Source of the DNA: Branchiostoma floridae
Lineage: Eukaryota; Chordata; Leptocardii; Amphioxiformes; Branchiostomatidae
DNA: 64,000 bases
Assembly (NCBI RefSeq): GCF_000003815.2
Contig: NC_049997.1
Location: 14,822,213-14,886,212 of the forward strand
Direction: 5' to 3'
Positions 12,843-24,620 of the stretch are shown one piece after another. Under the pieces are notes generated by a model. That model had not been told where the DNA came from. It saw nothing but the letters and a program-made list of their open reading frames with translations, and ran no database searches. Every line of letters starts with the position of its first letter. Position 1 is the first letter of the stretch. A program made the translations under genes and the position numbers.

Positions 12843-13259
12843 ATGAGGTAGACCGGTGTGCTTCTGATTCTCACTGCTGTAGCCACTCTTGGGATAACAA
12901 ATTTGCGCTATCTCCACAAGGGGGAGGCTGCCGATGACCAACCCCGTGCACTCGGCAAGACTCTCAAGCATCCTCCGGGCCGGCCAACCACGGTGCAGCT
13001 AGGTAATGTCGTTAGTGTGTAATAAGGACGGGGAGTGTTCATTATTGGACATACACACCACAGCGGCAGGGGCCCAGTATCAATGCTATGCACATCTGAC
13101 ACGTGTGACGAAGCCCTACACAAAGGATTCCCAGTGTCTGTGGTTTTCGGGAGGGAGCGTTGTAGGCAGACTACAAGTCCGTGTTCACTTAAATCATCAT
13201 AAATGCTACCTCTGGGGATTGTAACATCGCTGCTGTTAATTTCAGCTCAGGAACGGAAG
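12843..13259 (+). pseudogene. Candidate 5' end of a type II membrane protein gene, with in-frame TAG and a 14-nt microexon
   Basis: From the ATG at 12843 the frame reads M-R, then a TAG at 12849-12851, then an uninterrupted stretch beginning TGVLLILTAVATLGI and continuing with a polar, basic stem (NLRYLHKGEAADDQPRALGK). This is the layout of a type II Golgi-type protein: short basic N-terminus, one hydrophobic anchor, then stem. The frame reaches a donor-like TAG|GTAATG at 13002/13003. A strong acceptor (TTAATTTCAG) ends at 13245, followed by 14 nt and a strong donor, GGAAG|GTAAGG, at 13259/13260. Joining 12843-13002 to 13246-13259 keeps the frame and ends at phase 0 (VQLAQERK). An upstream in-frame ATG at 12831 also precedes the TAG. 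No downstream exons or family were identified. The TAG makes this either a pseudogene, a sequence error or allele, or a wrong model. Confidence 0.3.
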
Positions 13260-16200
13260 GTAAGGAGAGTTTGTGTTACAGACAAAATTAAGGGGAGCGA
13301 GATAATGTCACTGAAGGGCAGCTTTGCAGCAAATAACCGTGCACCAGTAGCTTGGCTACAATTTTGCTGGACTCGAGAAAAGGGTTTCCTTATACATCAA
13401 TGACAGACTTGCAATATCTCTAATGGAAGGCTTGTTTTGACATGCTCAATGTGCTTCTATGTGTACAGTAAAAATGCTTCTTGATGATATTAAGGCGATA
13501 ACCACATCCTGTCTTACTTTCTACTTTTCCACGACAAATATGGCCCACACAGTAGCGAGCAAATAGAGGATGCTGTATAATTGCAGGGCGGTGAGCGATG
13601 AGTTAGGGTACCGTGCCAATTTCTATCTGGTGATGGAAAGGTCCAAAGGGACCGCGAATAATGGTCCCACAGATCTATTTTAAGATTGCTATTTCATTCA
13701 ATTCAGCATCATAAATGTATTTGGGATGGGTGGGTGGTGATGAGGCTAAATGTAAATGGCTGGGGCATTATTCATCGTGACAGATGTGCATTTTCGATTC
13801 GGAAACAAAATGTTGTTTTTATTGCTTTTTTATCAAGTAAACTATTTATCCATCAAACTGGTAGCCTGGGGTGAGGTATTATGACAGGACATAACCGGAA
13901 ACCCTTCCTCCAATTATTCCTTTTGATGGTTTAGTATGACAAATTCAAACAAGGCCTTTAAAGTCTACATCTACAGTAAAAAAAACTACTTTTTTAAACT
14001 TAGGGCGTATCGACTAACAATACATAAAGCCAGCCAAACAGGACTTGATACAGAAAATAATTATATGCTCTTGCAGTAAAACATAATTATTACGGTACAA
14101 AATGACATACGTTATGAATGTGGGCAAACCCTATATAAGACCATTTTACTGTAAGTAAGGTAGTGTCTGTGAATATGTTCTGTGATCAACCATGCTACAA
14201 ATTCGTCAAGTCCAGTGATTCTAGAAAAAGAGACGCCAATAACACTTAAATCTTCTTCAGAATCTGTGTATCCAACAACCAAATTCTAAAATCTCTTGCA
14301 GCGTGTATGAAGAAATTGGTGATGCATAATTCAAAAAGCATCATACCACATGTACATATATATTGTTGACAGCCTGTGTTATTCAGAAAAGGATACAAAA
14401 ACTGCTGGATATGAATACGAACAATAAGCAACACGGAAATAAAACGTTACCGAAGAAAAATCAGAGATCCGCAAAATGACCAATTATTGCCACCTTCGAC
14501 GACACTCTACTTGTTAGCTATCATTAGAAGTGCAGTATAGAAGGAATTACTGAGTGCAGATATGTGCGGGCTAAATTGGGCATCCCGTATTCTGTACAGG
14601 AGTCTTAAATCGAAGGCATTACAGACGCCGACAGTCCCCGGGAAATGTGACGTCTTCAGCGTGAAATCGCGCCTGATAAAAGTGCTTCAACCAAACGAGA
14701 GGAAATTGGCTGGATGATGACTCTGTAGGAGCTGTGAGTAAGAAATAACGAAGAACAGACAATTTGTAGCTTCCATGCTGAGTTGGTCGTGTGAAGACTT
14801 CAGAAACTTTGCACAAACACCACGTTAGAATAAGTTGCTTCTTTCATCAGATCTAAACCAAAGACTCTAATCTAAAAGACAACATTCTATATGTTAGCCA
14901 TTGTCCTCTTATTTTCATACAGAATGCTACATGTACTGTATCCCCTAATATCAAGTAAAATCTTTAAATTCATTTTTGCCTTGCCGCCAGGCAAGGCTTT
15001 ACGCCAGCTTTTTTCCATGGATCAATGGACGGACCTTTTAACCCAGCCCTTCCAAAGCCCCTTCCAAAGGCTCTTCTTTCCTTGCCGAGTTTCATGGCTT
15101 AGTTAGACAATAGTACATTCCAGGCGAGTATTAAAACGCTCTTCTAGACGCATGTTACTGTATGTGGTCCAGCGTAATAAATCTACGCTTTAACTCACCA
15201 TGTTTATATAAATATATATCACAAATTGCATCAGAAGGAACTTAGTTTGTAATAAAAAATAATGCATATTCATTGTGGGTCAAAAAGTTTTACAAAACCT
15301 GTTTAATGTGCCAATAATTCATCTGACATAAATTATGATAATGAGGGGGGAGGGGGGCGACATGTGGAACTCGGGATTTTTAAGCGTAGAATCTAGTCTA
15401 TCTTACCAAAATAACATAAAATACGCGGCAAGGCACAGCTTTTTTAAAAAGATTTCTTGTTTGATGTAGACTTTATTTAGTAGTGGTGAGAGGAAGACTT
15501 TGTGGAAAGAGAGCAGTGTTTTAAGCGTCCTATCTACACAACACAGGAGCACGAAAACACATTACGAATATCATGATTTTACAGTAGAAAGAACGCACAA
15601 AACAGCACGAGAATCAAACCATCACAAATATTTCAAGACTTACAATTGTATCACATATCAAAGAACATAATCATACAGGTATTCCAGAAGAGACATTAAC
15701 GTTGTGACGCTGACTGTGCTTTTGAAAATGTCAATTTTCCTGTCATTGTGCTGATTATGCATGAGAGAAACAAAATGACCTTTTGATTAAAGCATATGAC
15801 CGACACAATCTCATTAAGTCTTTGTCATTTCCTGACCTCATATTAGGGGAACAACGACAAATTAATCCGCATATTCTTGTAATGTCAAAGGGCAATGATT
15901 TTGATTTCGTACCAAATCCCATGTGAATTGTTACAAGCACCCACCTGTGAATACGATCGCTAAAATCATAAACATACCAAATAGGGCTGCATAAGCCATA
16001 ACATTAATGTCAACAAATAATTGTGCTTTCACCTAGAATATGCATTCATAAGGTAAACATGATATCCCATAAGAGCTTCTTACTGCCTTTGCTATCTAAA
16101 TCTTCCACGCAATGATAGTTGAGAATATAACAAATGGTTGTGTAGAAACCATTATCTCCACAACTGAATACGCCATAAAGTTTTTATTACCTTTTGTGTA

Positions 16201-16944
16201 CATGTCGTGTAAATAAATGTATCACTATTCAACTCTAGAGAACCATAAAGGTCATAGTATGTAACATAAGAGCGTCATGTACATTCAAGATAAGACTAGT
16301 AGTTGATACTCCCAACATGTAAATGTGCTGAAATGTCAAAAACCAGTGCCAAATATTTCATGTCAGAAATATGGCCAACTACGTATACATTTGACAACTG
16401 ATATTTCATGTCATATGATTTAAGCAAATCATATTGATAGCCTCCTGCCTTTGAAACATGTAGAAATGATGTACATACAGTCCACATCCATTGCAACTGT
16501 ACTCAAATTGCATTCACCATTATAGAGACTGCATATAGGTGTATGAACTCTACACACATCTAATGCAGTCTACTATGTAGTCTACATACATGTACATTGA
16601 ATGAAGTTTCCATAAAGGTGTATGTAGTCTACATATACCACTTAGGTGGATGAACATGTAGTGTGCACATGTTACACTGTATAATTTCTCATTTTAGTTG
16701 GTAGTGCGCTCTTTGCATTCTTGCCACACATGTACATATAGAGACTTATATTGACTATTCACTCCTTTGAAGGTTTTAAATCACAATTAGAAATGATTAA
16801 AAAACATTTTTTCTCTAAATTACAGGGTTTGGGAGCGAGAAGCTAAGAACAAAATGGCAAATTTATTCATCCCCCCGGTAAATATATTGTTTTTCTCCAG
16901 AATGAAATACAATGATTTCACTCTTAATAATGACTGCATATTGA
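13260..16944. other. Non-coding stretch
   Basis: No gene, exon or mobile element can be supported. Several GTAAGT-like and poly-pyrimidine/AG strings exist, but I could not pair them into an open exon. Confidence 0.4.
14978..14997. other. Perfect 8-bp hairpin
   Basis: The arms GCCTTGCC and GGCAAGGC are separated by the loop GCCA. It is a short, stable stem in otherwise AT-rich DNA. It may be incidental. Confidence 0.3.
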
Positions 16945-17366
16945 TGCTGTCTCTGGTGTTGAAATTACAATCACACTGATTATCCTTCTACAGACTTTAC
17001 ACTAGTCCTGTCTCTGGTGCTGAATTACAATCACACTGATTATTCTACTTCTGACATTAAACTGGTCCTGTCTCAGGTGCTGAAATTACAATCACACTGA
17101 TTATCCTCATACTGATTTTACACTAGTCCTGTCTCTGGTGCTGAAATTACAATCACACTGATTATCCTCATACTGATTTTACACTAGTCCTGTCTCTGGT
17201 GCTGAAATTACAATCACACTGATTATCCTTCTACTGATCTCACACTGGTCCTATCTCAGGTGCTGAAATTACAATCACACTGATCATCCTTTTACTGATT
17301 TCACACTTGTCCTGTCTCTGGTGCTGAAATTACAATCACACTGATTATCCTACTACTGATTTCACA
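16945..17366. repeat. Tandem array, 61 bp x 7, carrying RE1-like sites
   Basis: The motif CTCTGGTGCTGAA or a close variant recurs at about 16951, 17012, 17072, 17133, 17194, 17255 and 17316, so the period is 60-61 bp. Each unit ends in ACAATCACACTGATTATCC. Read on the minus strand, five of the seven units give TTCAGCACCNGAGACAG. This fits the RE1 consensus TYAGMRCCNNRGMSAG at every specified position. The first unit has GGTGTTGAA and the sixth CTATCTC, each one change away. The period is not a multiple of three and no frame runs through. Confidence 0.9.
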
Positions 17367-19760
17367 TGGATTTTTTTGTGAGTTGGGCACTTTGAAAACT
17401 TCCTTTAGTCGTGTGCATGTGTGATCTTACTTGCAAAACTGCAAAACTATGGCTGTGGACTATAAACTTTAAAATGAAAAGGTATGAATAAATGAATCTG
17501 GACAATACAACCTTTGTAAAAGTATGGATAGAGTAACCCTGAACCTTACAAATTCACTTTTGATACTCTTGTGAAAATATATCTATCTATTAATGCCCTA
17601 ACATGAATTGGTACTTCCAAAAATAACAAAACCACTTCTCATATGACAAAATCAATAGAAAGCTAAGAGTGATATGTATACTATTATTAGATGATATGTT
17701 TAAATTTGTTGTTGACTGTACAATATACAACATGTCTTCCACCCCACGGCAAGCACACATTAAGCACCGTCTCCGCTCATTTGCATGTAATACGAAGAAC
17801 AGGGTACGGCATTAGTGACCTTCAGATATAATACACCTCAATGAGTGTACGAGAGGGCTCTCCAATTATACCTCTCTGCTGTCACCCAACACTCTTCCAT
17901 TTGCCTTGCCTTTGGCATTCACTAGTTAATTAACTCAGCTGCTGGTATTCATCTTACAACAAAATGTATATCAGCTGCCAGTCCCTCTTAGGAACGTGTC
18001 GCTTTGAAGTGGCTACAGATGTTTCTAGCCCTCTCGACTGCGATTGCTGAGCGATCTTTCAGTGAACAAAATTAAAAATATGAAAGTGATCCTTGATTCG
18101 GAATATGATGCATGATGCAATTTACTTGGTATGATCTTATTAAAAACCAAATATCTTCAAGATTTACTAAATTTTTCAAAGATTGTCAGCCGCAACCTCT
18201 ATGGGAGAGGGCGTGTTAGTGAATGAATGAAACCAAGGGATATAAATAGGAAGCTTGGTATAATGACACACAGAACAAAGCAATGACCATTACACAACAG
18301 CCTTCAACCAAAAGACCATCTTACCCTAGAGCCTCAAATATCTATAAAGTGGTAGTATTATTGTATACAGTGATTTGAAAAAAAATGTCATAAATATGAA
18401 CAGGTATCCCTCTCTACATAATATAACTTTTAAAGAGACAGTTCTGAAAGAAGAAAGCAGTATTGGTGACTTCAGCAAAATATCCCTATCAATCTATGAA
18501 TAAGCTTTATTCTGATAGGTTTTGCATTCTTACTTTCCAGTTCATAAGTGTCCAGCTAACCAATGGCAAGTGGGCTTTCAACAGAACAAAATCGTGCACC
18601 AAGATATCAACTTACTTTGTCAATATTTTGTATACCAAAGTCTACGGCACACAATACACAATGTGTGAATAGCAAGCAGTCTACTCCAGTCATAACTAAT
18701 GTGATTTAGAGAACATTACTTCTACTTCCGTGCGGCAATAGTTTGCCTCTAATCAAATAAGCCTTTGATGTTTAATGGAATAGAAATTCATGCAGCTAAC
18801 GTGCCTTTTGCCAATAACATCACAATGCATATATATTACACAAAAGACTGAAATAGAAAATAGGCTACAAGACAGGAATGATAAGACAACATGGTTAGGC
18901 TTCTTCTGATCATTTCATAATGACTTCTGCTACCAAATGAAACTACAGTGAATGGTCTGCTTTCATATTCTTGTCCGTTGATGCGTTTCTTTTCGGTACT
19001 GCGTGGTGTCATCTAAACCTGAAATATTGCTGCTGCGGGGGATCTGTATTGATTGAAATGAAAATACAAATCTATTTTTGCTCATCATGTGTGAAACCTG
19101 GGAGGAATCCTTATAAGGATGAAGGAGGAGACTGTAGTTTTAGTAATCCCTCTTGCCCCCCTCCCCATTATTCCATTTTTCTCTGTCCTAAATCAAGGAC
19201 ATTCTATATAATGTCCTTGCCTAAATGAATCAACTGTTATAATCACTGGCTTTTTGTAAGCAGCACTTCGGGGTACTGACATGAAGGACAATGAGAAAGC
19301 ATACATTATGGGCTCTGCTTTAAAACCATAATTGGATTAATATCAGCGGAAGAGAAATAGCTTCAGCCATGGATGCACATGGAATCATTAATGAAGGCTA
19401 ATTCACTGACAAGGGAAAGACTTCTAGTTATGAAATTGAACACAGCGCATGCCTGCATAATATGTACAGCAGAGGTTTGGATTATAACTAAGACTCGGAA
19501 TTCTAACAGGACTGGTGACATGGAATATACTCACAACCACTGCCATTAAAAATGATTCAGAGATTTTCAACTGTTTCCTTCATTGTGGTCAATTCACGGA
19601 AGTTTGTGTCAGTATATCTTTGTGTCAGACCCGACACTCCTCCCAACTCGACCTCCACAAAAAGCGGCTCAACGGCCGAATAGAGCACTTTCAAGTCAAA
19701 ATAAAGGCACAAACAAACAAATCTATATACCTAATCAGTATAGGGACAATTGAAACACAC
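17367..19760. other. Non-coding stretch
   Basis: No gene is supported. An octamer ATTTGCAT (POU-type site) lies at 17779-17786 in a patch (17750-18060) of more mixed composition that might be a conserved regulatory element. This cannot be judged without a comparison genome. Confidence 0.35.
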
Positions 19761-19888
19761 ACAAGGAGTTAGAAGCTTAACATGACATCTATAACTTTGA
19801 AAAAAGGCCTGCTGCCCCCCCTAACAAGGAGTTAGAAATTTAACATGACATCTATAACTTTGAAAAAAAAGGGCCTGCTACCCCCCTC
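19761..19888. repeat. Tandem duplication, 63 bp x 2
   Basis: The block starting ACAAGGAGTTAGAA at 19761 is repeated at 19824. Both copies include TTAACATGACATCTATAAC and run into a C-rich tail (GCCTGCTGCCCCCC, then GCCTGCTACCCCCCTCCCC). The C-rich tail resembles that in the 10.7 kb and 46 kb arrays. Confidence 0.8.
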
Positions 19889-20448
19889 CCCACCAAGTTA
19901 TTTCCTTGACTCTCCCATAAGTGCTGTAGCTAACAAACTGTCCATACATAATGAGGACATAATGTTAGTCACTTCAATAAATGATTGTGGCAGATGCCTA
20001 AGTGACTTCACCACAACGTTTCTGTGTTCTGCTGTCATTAAGCCACATTTATAATTCATACCCGTTATTGATACTTTCTCTACCCGCCAGCTATAGGATG
20101 CGCAGTTGGCTCATAATGGGAAGTGAATGTTCCACCGTAAGAGTTGTAGGGACCTGGGGCTATGTGTGCTGTCACACGTTAACAGATTCGGCCAAAGGCG
20201 CTTCCACGCGAAATGGAATTCGTGTCATCTTGCAGTGGATGGATAACCAGAATTCTTATGCTATCTGCTTGAGTATGCGCGTACAACAGACTAGTACATA
20301 CGCTTTGATTCAATCACAACACAAAAAACTACAAATTGTAAGTATATTACTTTTCATTCTTCATTGGAATATTTATGATTGTTAGACATCCAGGAATGAA
20401 AAATACATCTTTATGCCAGTATAAAATACAGCCATTCCTCCCAAGGCA
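19889..20448. other. Non-coding stretch
   Basis: No gene recognised. The segment at 20070-20280 is GC-richer than average but has no supported frame. Confidence 0.4.
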
Positions 20449-20530
20449 ATGGAGGATAGGGAAGGATGGAGAAAGAGAGTCATGGCCATCCGTGCAACCA
20501 GCACGCCCGGATGATGATGATGAATTCCAT
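20449..20530 (+). mobile_element. 3' tail of a non-LTR (LINE-type) retrotransposon, 5'-truncated
   Basis: A short frame reads MEDREGWRKRVMAIRATSTP-G and stops at 20512-20514. It is immediately followed by a TGA/GATGA microsatellite. A Glu/Asp-Arg-x-x-Trp-Arg-x-x-Val motif just before the stop, then a short 3' tail of tri- or tetranucleotide repeats, is how many non-LTR reverse transcriptase ORFs end. Nothing of the reverse transcriptase core is present. The identification rests on about 22 residues and is tentative. Confidence 0.4.
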
Positions 20531-21374
20531 CAAACAACTGGGAAAAGGTTTTCTAAAGTTCACAGAATTCTGTAATTTTACAGCATCCAAAATGTCTGTT
20601 TATGTAAGTAAGTACTGTACACAGAAAAGTGTTGTCTGATTCTTGTACAGAAAAGATGTCCCTTTGGCTGGGTCAGCTACAGGACAGTGCCTTCAGGTAT
20701 TTTCTACAGCTGTCATAGCTTCAAAGGAGAGTAATTCTATTACCTAGTCCTACTATTGATCTACATGGGTCCTTGCTGAATGGACCATATGCTGTACATC
20801 TTTCTGTAGCTGGACACTATCACTCGAATATCTAAAGCTTGGTAAAAATGACTATCAACTCTCCGCTACTACACTTATTTATTGGATCAGTAAGCCCAAA
20901 AACACGTAAATGCATGCTGGTGTTATATATTAATTTTTGATATTAATAGGTCTAACATTCGGTCCACTGATTTCTTCAGGTCTATTTTTTCTGGACTGGT
21001 CCAACAAGAAAAAGCAGTTTTGTACCCTGGTACCCACAACTCATGACTGTTCATCCAATTTGCAAGTCGCATGAATGAGATGAGGCAGAGAGAAACTATT
21101 GCTTCCAATGTCACCGGGTGTTTGTCAAGGTGACCTTTGCAACACAGCAGGCACTAAGAAAATTAAAACCATGGAAGCAGTATCTTATTTTCTCTCTGTG
21201 GTTTCCTTACTCAGGAATTGATTGCAGAATGGCGAATGCAAAATTGATGGGACGGCAATCTTACCAGCATATGGTAAATTGCAGCACATGCAGAATAAAA
21301 TCAGATGTGATACTCTAATTTCTTGCTTGGAATTTTGAATTTTTCCAAAACATTCTGGCTCATTTGGTACAACC
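20531..21374. other. Non-coding stretch
   Basis: No gene seen. A GGACAGTGCC string at 20682-20691 resembles an RE1 right half, but its left half is poor. Confidence 0.4.
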
Positions 21375-21727
21375 CTATAGTCACACAAATTTTATTTGTT
21401 GCTTCTCAGATTTGCCTGTCCATTTTTTTTTTTTCATTTTCAAAAAAGATGAAGTCACCAGAAAAAATAATACAGGTTTTGCTATCACAAACCTTATTCA
21501 GAGCCACATACACATAATTTCAGTCTAAAAACAATGCCTTTTATAAAGAACATTAGCAACAAATCAAAAGAATGGATTCATTAAATAAAAACTGGCTTTT
21601 TTGTGTGTTTAATAGAAGCTATATCTTCACCTCAGACCTTTGGGAATTTTTTTATTTTTTGGACCTGCCGGTCCAATTTTTATCTGATAAAATCCGAGAA
21701 GCAACAAATAAAATAGGTGTGGCCTAT
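21375..21727. mobile_element. TIR element (MITE-like), about 350 bp
   Basis: The left arm at 21375-21413 and the right arm at 21689-21727 are inverted copies, sharing ATTTTATTTGTTGCTTCTC and a CACAC block with few mismatches over about 38 bases. A related, shorter element lies at 57797-57912. Open frames inside it, including a 109-codon one, are AT-rich and not gene-like. A TA target duplication is possible but not clear. Confidence 0.65.
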
Positions 21728-24070
21728 GCTATTGACAAAAAGAGGAAAAAATTGACCATCTGCACTTTTGATTCGGGGATGTTTCATGGGGCAAATGGGC
21801 TGTTGTTACTTCCGACCGAAATGTCAGATAGTTTCCTGATGAAAATCCATAATATTTCCAGCCAACTGCTCTGCACAAATATTGAATCCAGTGAGATTTA
21901 ATAGGGCGTAACGATGAAAACTGAAATAGACTCCCGCGGGCAGTCATGCACGTTGAATTCCCCGCAGAACGCCGTAAATACATCAAACAGCAAGGGAGAA
22001 AAAGAGGAAGTTTTTCCCAACGACCCAGAACTAATTAAAAACGTATAAATTAAACTGTTCAGTTGCAGTCCAGGGCATCCCTGATGTAATGTCCACCAGA
22101 TGTCACTGCTTAGTCACCTCATTAGCATATCAAAGTAAACAATTTGTTTGCAATTCATTGGGTTGCATCCAATGTTTCGCTACTCAGGGGAAATACATCA
22201 AAACCAACATGTGATAGGCTGCTAAATTTTGTTCAATGAAGAATTGATAATTAATCTAATTAGAAACCACTTCTTCTGGGGGTATATTTGTCCCTAACAC
22301 AATAGAATATGTAGAATATCAAGTAAATGGCAGGAGTGCACAATAGCCTCTCATTCAGCACCAAGGTCAAAACATTTGTTCTACACTGTGAAAATTGAGT
22401 TAAGGCATCCAGAGACCCAACTATGAACATAGTTTGATTTAAACAAAACATGTCAAGATACTACTGTCATACATGGTATACACAAAACCTGACTGTAAAT
22501 ATTACTGTTTCTGATCATATCAGAAGCCATTAAATCAAGCCGTTCAATCTGCCAGGACTGTATTTTATGACTGTTTGCAAGGCTTATAGCTCTCCTTTCA
22601 AATAGAGAAGACAGCAAAGCTGAAAGATGGCCGTAAGATATATGAAACGTTGCTTACAAAATGTACCAGAAGAAAGGGCGCTTGCCGTGGAGCCATCTGT
22701 GCTGGGGAGATAGCACTCACACAATCACGACGGGGTTCGATTTAGAAAAAAATCAGATCCCGCCCTTTCTACTCTAATGGTTCAACTTGCCTTTCATTCT
22801 GCACTTTCCAATTCCTACTTATAACGTGGCCATTATTCTAGCTTGTTATTGCTCGCACACAGGAGTGCAGATGGAGAATACTGATCTTATTCATGATGCC
22901 CCTGTAGACCAAAACTTATAACCTCCATCTACGCACTTCATGCCGGGACGCTAAATTGTACAGGATCAAGCGAAATTTCAACATCAACAACATTGCGCAG
23001 TTTCTTTTCTGCAAGCATACAGTCATTATGGAATATGCTTCTAGAAATGGCCCTTAAGCTGCCCTGAGAAAATTTCCCAACCATTATCACCCTCACTCTT
23101 AGACCCTCGTTCTGTTTTATGTTTTAATTTGGCTGGGTTGATTTTTTACTTCACTGGGAAGAAAAGCTGAAGAACATCCTCAAAAACATTTAAGCGACTC
23201 AACAGAAAAACCTCCAAATTTGCCAAACTAAGTCCCGCACCCATTCAAGGCACATTATGGCAGGCCCAAGGTCCGCGGAGTTCAGATGTTTTTGACAAAA
23301 ATGGACTGAACATGAACGTGTGATGAAGAACAAGATGGCAGCGTGAGATTGTAGTCAGTCTATCTTATCGACATGATCATCAGCTTTGTTGGAATGGGCA
23401 ATCACGGCTAAATGCGGGGAGGGATTGCGGGGAGGTGCTAACAAACAGTTCGCAAAGCAGTCGGGTCATCTCCCCGAGGTCATTTCTGGCGAGATACGAA
23501 TCTGCAGGCAACAGGCAAATTTGGTTTCCTCAATCCCGACATTACCGGCCCTCCATGGGTATGTGGCCATGAGATTGTGATAACACACTCAGTTTCTGCT
23601 TCTAATGCTGCCCTCAGAGCATTGCGCTCCAAATGCTACTTTCCATAATGTCCTTAGAAAGACCAAATAGCCATTTGGGCTCATTCTTTTTATTCTCCTT
23701 CCCCATGGAAAAGCTACAATTTTATTATCTAAAACATGTCACAGAGGCTTGATTCACTGAATGGTTCGACTGTCTAAAGGTTCATGTACAAGATAGTGTG
23801 CTGCTACCTGAATTGTCCCAAACTCAATTTACTAAATATTTAGACGACAAAGTAAATTGGAGTTATCAAATTTGCGAGACCTTCAAAAATGATGGAGCAG
23901 AATCATCTAAAGCTAGCTTACGTGATGCTCCTCTAAAAAATTGCCACAATTGGCATTAGTGTCCATTGCAAAGGGAAAGAGGTATAAAATCTATATTTTT
24001 TCATATACAAAAACTAATAATGACTGCAGGCAATATGAAATGAAGTCAGACCACTTGTATAATGTATGAT
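21728..24070. other. Non-coding stretch
   Basis: No gene supported. The segment at 23220-23580 is GC-richer and contains AACAAGATGGCAGCG (YY1-type AAGATGGC) at about 23330. A forkhead-like pair, GTAAACA and TGTTTGC, occurs at about 22134-22150. These are single short motifs and prove nothing alone. Confidence 0.35.
22354..22370 (+). promoter_or_regulatory. Weak RE1-like site
   Basis: TTCAGCACCAAGGTCAA has a perfect left half and spacer but two mismatches in the right half. It is listed because it shares CAGCACCAAGG with the better sites at 1414, 5085, 38627, 38784 and the last unit of the 39-bp array. Confidence 0.2.
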
Positions 24071-24143
24071 TGTCGCACCTTTGACAGTTTTCCATTCAAA
24101 ATCTTGAGGACGAAAAAAAGATTTCAGGCTGGCTAGAACACTG
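24071..24143 (+). mobile_element. Fragment of the hAT-like MITE family (3' end)
   Basis: The segment ends in CAGGCTGGCTAGAACACTG, the terminal inverted repeat of the elements at 43756, 45246 and 28776. It aligns with roughly their last 75 bases. The 5' portion is absent, so this copy is truncated. Confidence 0.6.
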
Positions 24144-24239
24144 GTTTATTGTACCGGGGAAAATCCCACTAGGAAGTACAATGAACAGTGGACCACAGCT
24201 TTATGTCCTGTCCTAGGGACAGCGACCCTTTCTAGTATG

Positions 24240-24620
24240 CATGTATGGCGAGTGACAACGGAATTGAGCTCCCAAACACTTTATCCAGAAGCAGGAGTCA
24301 CTAGCACCTGCTACTTTCAACAATAGAAGATCAAGCCTCCATCCTACATAGAACCAAAGCAGTAGTGGGTATTGATCTGAAACCACTCATCAAAGAGAAA
24401 GCTTTCTAACACTGTCATCCCATATGTGTAGTAGTGAGCATGCATGTGTGGTGAGTAACAAAAGCCTGGGCTCGAGCTCCCAAACTCTTTGTCCAGAAGC
24501 TGCTTTTCAACAGTAGACAGATTCAAGCCTCCAACCTACATAGAACCAAAGCAGTGGGTATTGATCTGAATCCACTCATCAAAGAGAAAGGTTTCTAACA
24601 CTGTCCTCCCATATGTCCAG
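24240..24620. repeat. Tandem duplication, about 193 bp x 2
   Basis: CTACATAGAACCAAAGCAG occurs at 24343 and at about 24536. The surrounding sequence is conserved in both copies, including CTCATCAAAGAGAAAG and TTTCTAACACTGTC. There are several small indels, so it is not very recent. Confidence 0.8.

Noticed and set aside
12646-12846. A 66-codon frame from an ATG, starting MFRLNLALAGLLAALG
   Set aside because: It looks like a signal peptide but has no recognisable mature part. It overlaps the ATG at 12831 in a different frame, so at most it is an upstream ORF.
20671-20691. RE1-like string with GGACAGTGCC
   Set aside because: The right half is perfect, but the left half has three mismatches and the spacer is one base short.
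22134-22150. Forkhead-type pair GTAAACA/TGTTTGC
   Set aside because: Such short motifs are expected by chance several times in 64 kb of AT-rich DNA.
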